Assembly: GCA_913009475.1 (NCBI GenBank)
Contig: CAJVYJ010000069.1
Span: 1 to 8,374 of the forward strand
Direction: 5' to 3'
Length of the DNA stretch: 8,374 nt
Source: an uncultured Actinomycetes bacterium
GTDB lineage: Bacteria; Actinomycetota; Aquicultoria; CAJVYJ01
The position numbers were made by a program, and so were the translations under genes. The notes under the pieces are model-generated. The model searched no databases. It saw only the letters and a program-made list of their open reading frames with translations, and was not told where the DNA came from. Positions 6,290 to 8,374 of this stretch are shown here, one piece after another. Numbering within the stretch: the first letter of the stretch is position 1; the number at the start of each line of letters is the position of its first letter.

Positions 6290-7444
6290 ATGAAAAAAAC
6301 AGTTATAACAAGTATTATTGTCGGTATTGTTTCAGCTATTATAGGCGGATTGATAGTAGCGGGCGCCATGCTCTATTATACGCCATGGGGCCGGCAAGTA
6401 AATGTAAAGAGGAACATTCCTCTGACAAAAAAAGTAGCCAATAAAAATGGCCTTTCACCGGAGACTATTTATAATAAATTCAGCCCTTCGGTAGTAAATG
6501 TTAGCTCAATCAGTGTCGGCTCGAATTTTTTTGGGCTGCGTTCAAATTCACAGGAGACAGCTACCGGGTCAGGCTTTATTATCTCCTCGGACGGCCTAAT
6601 CGTTACGAACGAACATGTTGTCGATGGAGCTGACAAGGTCAAGGTTACTTTTGCCGACAAAAGTGAAGCCATGGCCAAGGTCGTAGGCAGCGACAGGAGT
6701 ACCGACTTAGCTGTCTTAAAGGTAAAGCCGCCAAAAAACGTAATACCGATACATATCGCTGATTCATCAAAATTAAGTGTCGGCGACACCGCTTACGCTA
6801 TCGGCAATCCGCTTGGTCTCTCACGCAGCATGAGCCAGGGGATTATCAGCGCCTTGGGCCGGACTATCGATGCCCCCAATGGTTTTCAAATCCGTAATGT
6901 TATTCAAACAGACGCCGCCATCAACCGCGGCAGCAGCGGCGGGCCACTAATAAATATTCAAGGTGAGGTCATAGGCATTACCGCTCAAATCGTTACTGAG
7001 GGAAGTAACGGAAATATTGGCATTGCCTTTGCCATCCCCAGCAATACAGTTAAAACCATTGTTAATGATATTAAAAAAAATGGTAAAGTTTCCCACGCGT
7101 GGCTGGGCATAGCCGGACGCGATGTTAATAAATCTTTAGCCGATAAGCACCATCTGCCGGTAAGCGCGGGCGCTTTGATAGTCGAGGTCTTTCCCGACAG
7201 TCCCGCCGCTAAGAGTAAGCTCATTGGCAGCAGTGATAAATTAGGCGATATCATTACCAAAGTCGGTAAGGATAAGATCAAGACTATGGAGGATTTAGTT
7301 AAAGCGATTGAAACATACAAAGTCGGCCAAGAAGTAAAAGTAGTTTATTATCGTGACGGGAAAAAGAGTGAAACTACTTTAAAATTGGAAGAAAGGCCGC
7401 AGAAGAACGTTGTCAAACAGCGAGCTTTATATAAAAGTCCCTAA
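6290..7444 (+). CDS. htrA: HtrA/DegP-type serine protease with one PDZ domain, membrane-anchored
   Basis: This trypsin-like (S1C family) protease degrades misfolded exported proteins. Counting from the ATG at 6290 it has 384 residues. MKK is followed by one hydrophobic segment (about 4-30) that acts as signal anchor, leaving the rest outside the membrane. The protease domain spans about 55-260 with the triad H109 (TNEHVVDGAD), D139 (STDLAVLKV) and S216 (INRGSSGGPL). A single PDZ domain covers about 270-366 (WLGI, then GALIVEVFPDSPAAK). The layout matches Gram-positive HtrA/YkdA-type or DegS-like proteins more than two-PDZ DegP. The longer start at 6272 is rejected because of the strong ribosome binding site next to 6290. 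The gene is divergent from dnaG with its own promoter and converges on pstB, the stops being separated by 2 bp, with no room for a terminator between them. Confidence 0.95.
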   Translation: MKKTVITSIIVGIVSAIIGGLIVAGAMLYYTPWGRQVNVKRNIPLTKKVANKNGLSPETIYNKFSPSVVNVSSISVGSNFFGLRSNSQETATGSGFIISSDGLIVTNEHVVDGADKVKVTFADKSEAMAKVVGSDRSTDLAVLKVKPPKNVIPIHIADSSKLSVGDTAYAIGNPLGLSRSMSQGIISALGRTIDAPNGFQIRNVIQTDAAINRGSSGGPLINIQGEVIGITAQIVTEGSNGNIGIAFAIPSNTVKTIVNDIKKNGKVSHAWLGIAGRDVNKSLADKHHLPVSAGALIVEVFPDSPAAKSKLIGSSDKLGDIITKVGKDKIKTMEDLVKAIETYKVGQEVKVVYYRDGKKSETTLKLEERPQKNVVKQRALYKSP

Positions 7445-7446
7445 AT

Positions 7447-8229
7447 CTATCCAAACCGGCCGGTGATATAATCCTCTGTGCGCCTGTCTTTAGGTTTGGT
7501 AAATATTTTATTTGTATTTCCAAACTCAATCATGCGCGCTGAACCGCCGGCTTCATCAACTAAAAAGAAGCCTGTATATTCAGAGACACGGGCAGCTTGC
7601 TGCATATTGTGGGTAACGATAATAATTGTATAATTTTGCTTCAGCTTATAAATCAGATCTTCTATATGTTGCGTAGAAGCCGGGTCCAACGCGGAAGCCG
7701 GCTCATCCATCAAAATTACTTCCGGTTCTATTGCCAATGTCCTGGCTATACATAAACGTTGCTGTTGACCACCGGAGAGATTGAACGCTGATTTATCAAG
7801 CTTGTTTTTGACTTCTTTCCAAAGCCCGGCCTTGACTAAGCTGTCCTCAACTATATCATTCAGTATTTTCTTATTTTTTTGGCCATGGATGCGCGGGCCA
7901 AAAGCGACATTATCAAAGATGGATTTTGGGAAAGGATTAGGCCGCTGGAATACCATGCCCACTTTTTTTCTTAAATTAATTAAATCAGTATCAAGGCTAT
8001 AAATATCCTTGTCATCAAGAAGGACATGACCTTCGATACGAACGTTATCGATTAAGTCATTCATCCTATTTAAACTGCGTAAAAAGGTAGATTTTCCACA
8101 ACCCGAGGGACCGATGACCGCCGTTACCGACTCTTTTTTTACATTAATATTTATATCCTCAAGTACTTTTTGGTCCCCATAAAAGAAACTGAAATTTTTA
8201 GTCTGAATTATAAAATTATCGTTAGCCAA
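7447..8229 (-). CDS. pstB: Phosphate ABC transporter ATP-binding protein PstB
   Basis: This 260-residue ATPase powers high-affinity phosphate import by the PstSCAB transporter on the inner face of the membrane. It has Walker A GPSGCGKST (40-48), the PstB-typical Q-loop FQRPNPFPKSI (94-104), signature LSGGQQQR (151-158), Walker B VILMDEP (171-177, catalytic E176) and switch H207. The C-terminal RTEDYITGRFG is characteristic of PstB and separates it from other ABC ATPases. The start is TTG at 8227-8229, since the next in-frame methionine is at residue 56, beyond Walker A. A weak AAAGGT site about 12 bases upstream lies within the last codons of the preceding gene, only 5 bp away, so expression is probably coupled to it. 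Usually pstB sits with pstSCA and phoU; neither is adjacent here (htrA follows, opposite strand), so the permease genes must be elsewhere. Confidence 0.97.
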   Translation of the reverse strand: MANDNFIIQTKNFSFFYGDQKVLEDININVKKESVTAVIGPSGCGKSTFLRSLNRMNDLIDNVRIEGHVLLDDKDIYSLDTDLINLRKKVGMVFQRPNPFPKSIFDNVAFGPRIHGQKNKKILNDIVEDSLVKAGLWKEVKNKLDKSAFNLSGGQQQRLCIARTLAIEPEVILMDEPASALDPASTQHIEDLIYKLKQNYTIIIVTHNMQQAARVSEYTGFFLVDEAGGSARMIEFGNTNKIFTKPKDRRTEDYITGRFG

Positions 8230-8234
8230 GTTGA

Positions 8235-8374
8235 TTATTTACCTTTTTTCGGCGATGCGGCGGGAGCGCGACGACCTTCTATTACCAAATAACTTTCCTC
8301 ACCCGGTTTGACCATCCCTAATTTTTCCCTGGCCATCAGTTCTATGTAACTATTGTCATTTTGTAATTTGTCTA
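8235..8374 (-). CDS. FtsB/DivIC-like septum formation initiator, C-terminal fragment
   Basis: The frame enters from the right edge and ends with TAA at 8235-8237, giving 45 residues. The segment YIELMAREKLGMVKPGE matches the hallmark C-terminal motif of FtsB/DivIC proteins, in which an (A/R)EKLG(M/L)VKPGE sequence follows the coiled coil. These small bitopic membrane proteins join FtsL and FtsQ/DivIB in the divisome. A basic, proline- and alanine-rich tail (RRAPAASPKKGK) follows. The transmembrane and coiled-coil parts lie outside the window, so FtsB and DivIC cannot be told apart. It is 5 bp upstream of pstB on the same strand. Confidence 0.85.
   Translation of the reverse strand, partial: DKLQNDNSYIELMAREKLGMVKPGEESYLVIEGRRAPAASPKKGK

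Noticed and set aside
6900..6960. INRGSSGGPL as an altered protease active site
   Set aside because: The catalytic serine and GxSGGP frame are intact and NRG is also seen in E. coli DegP, so activity is expected.

Overview
The window is a roughly 8.4 kb piece of bacterial chromosome, moderately AT-rich, carrying housekeeping genes: primase (dnaG), the primary sigma factor (rpoD), tRNA-Asn, an HtrA-type protease, the phosphate-transport ATPase (pstB), a CLC chloride channel with CBS domains and the end of an FtsB/DivIC cell-division gene. The dnaG-rpoD pair, a DivIC-like tail, a lysine-rich sigma linker and a membrane-anchored single-PDZ HtrA fit a Gram-positive-like lineage (Firmicutes, Actinobacteria, Chloroflexi or a relative). 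A multiheme cytochrome fragment suggests respiratory electron transfer. I cannot name the organism. Three of the housekeeping genes start with GTG or TTG.

The first 151 bases are not credible as genome. Bases 94-151 are the complete Illumina P5/TruSeq adapter. It is preceded by T-runs of the kind made when a read runs off the end of a short library fragment. This looks like an untrimmed contig end. Real sequence appears to begin at 152, inside a truncated multiheme c-type cytochrome (three CxxCH motifs, ends at 366). Converging on it is a small unrecognised cysteine-rich gene (390-758, minus) made of two copies of one domain with exactly matching cysteine spacing. It has a good sigma-70-type promoter and an inverted repeat over that promoter. 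It is the most novel protein here.

A CLC-family chloride channel follows (963-2672, plus). It keeps the gating glutamate but lacks several residues that define H+/Cl- exchangers. The minus-strand tRNA-Asn (2784-2856) forms its own compact transcription unit with promoter, tRNA and a hairpin terminator. Next come rpoD (2965-4191) and dnaG (4184-5998) on the minus strand. They overlap by 8 bases and are probably co-transcribed from a promoter in the 290-bp divergent region at 6000-6290, which also holds the htrA promoter. htrA (6290-7444, plus) runs head-on into pstB (7447-8229, minus) with a 2-bp gap. pstB sits 5 bp behind the ftsB/divIC-like gene, which runs off the right edge.

I see no CRISPR array, transposon, phage gene, toxin-antitoxin pair or defence island. 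Beyond the adapter artefact, the points worth checking are the duplicated Cys-rich protein beside the cytochrome, the unusual CLC pore residues and the placement of pstB.
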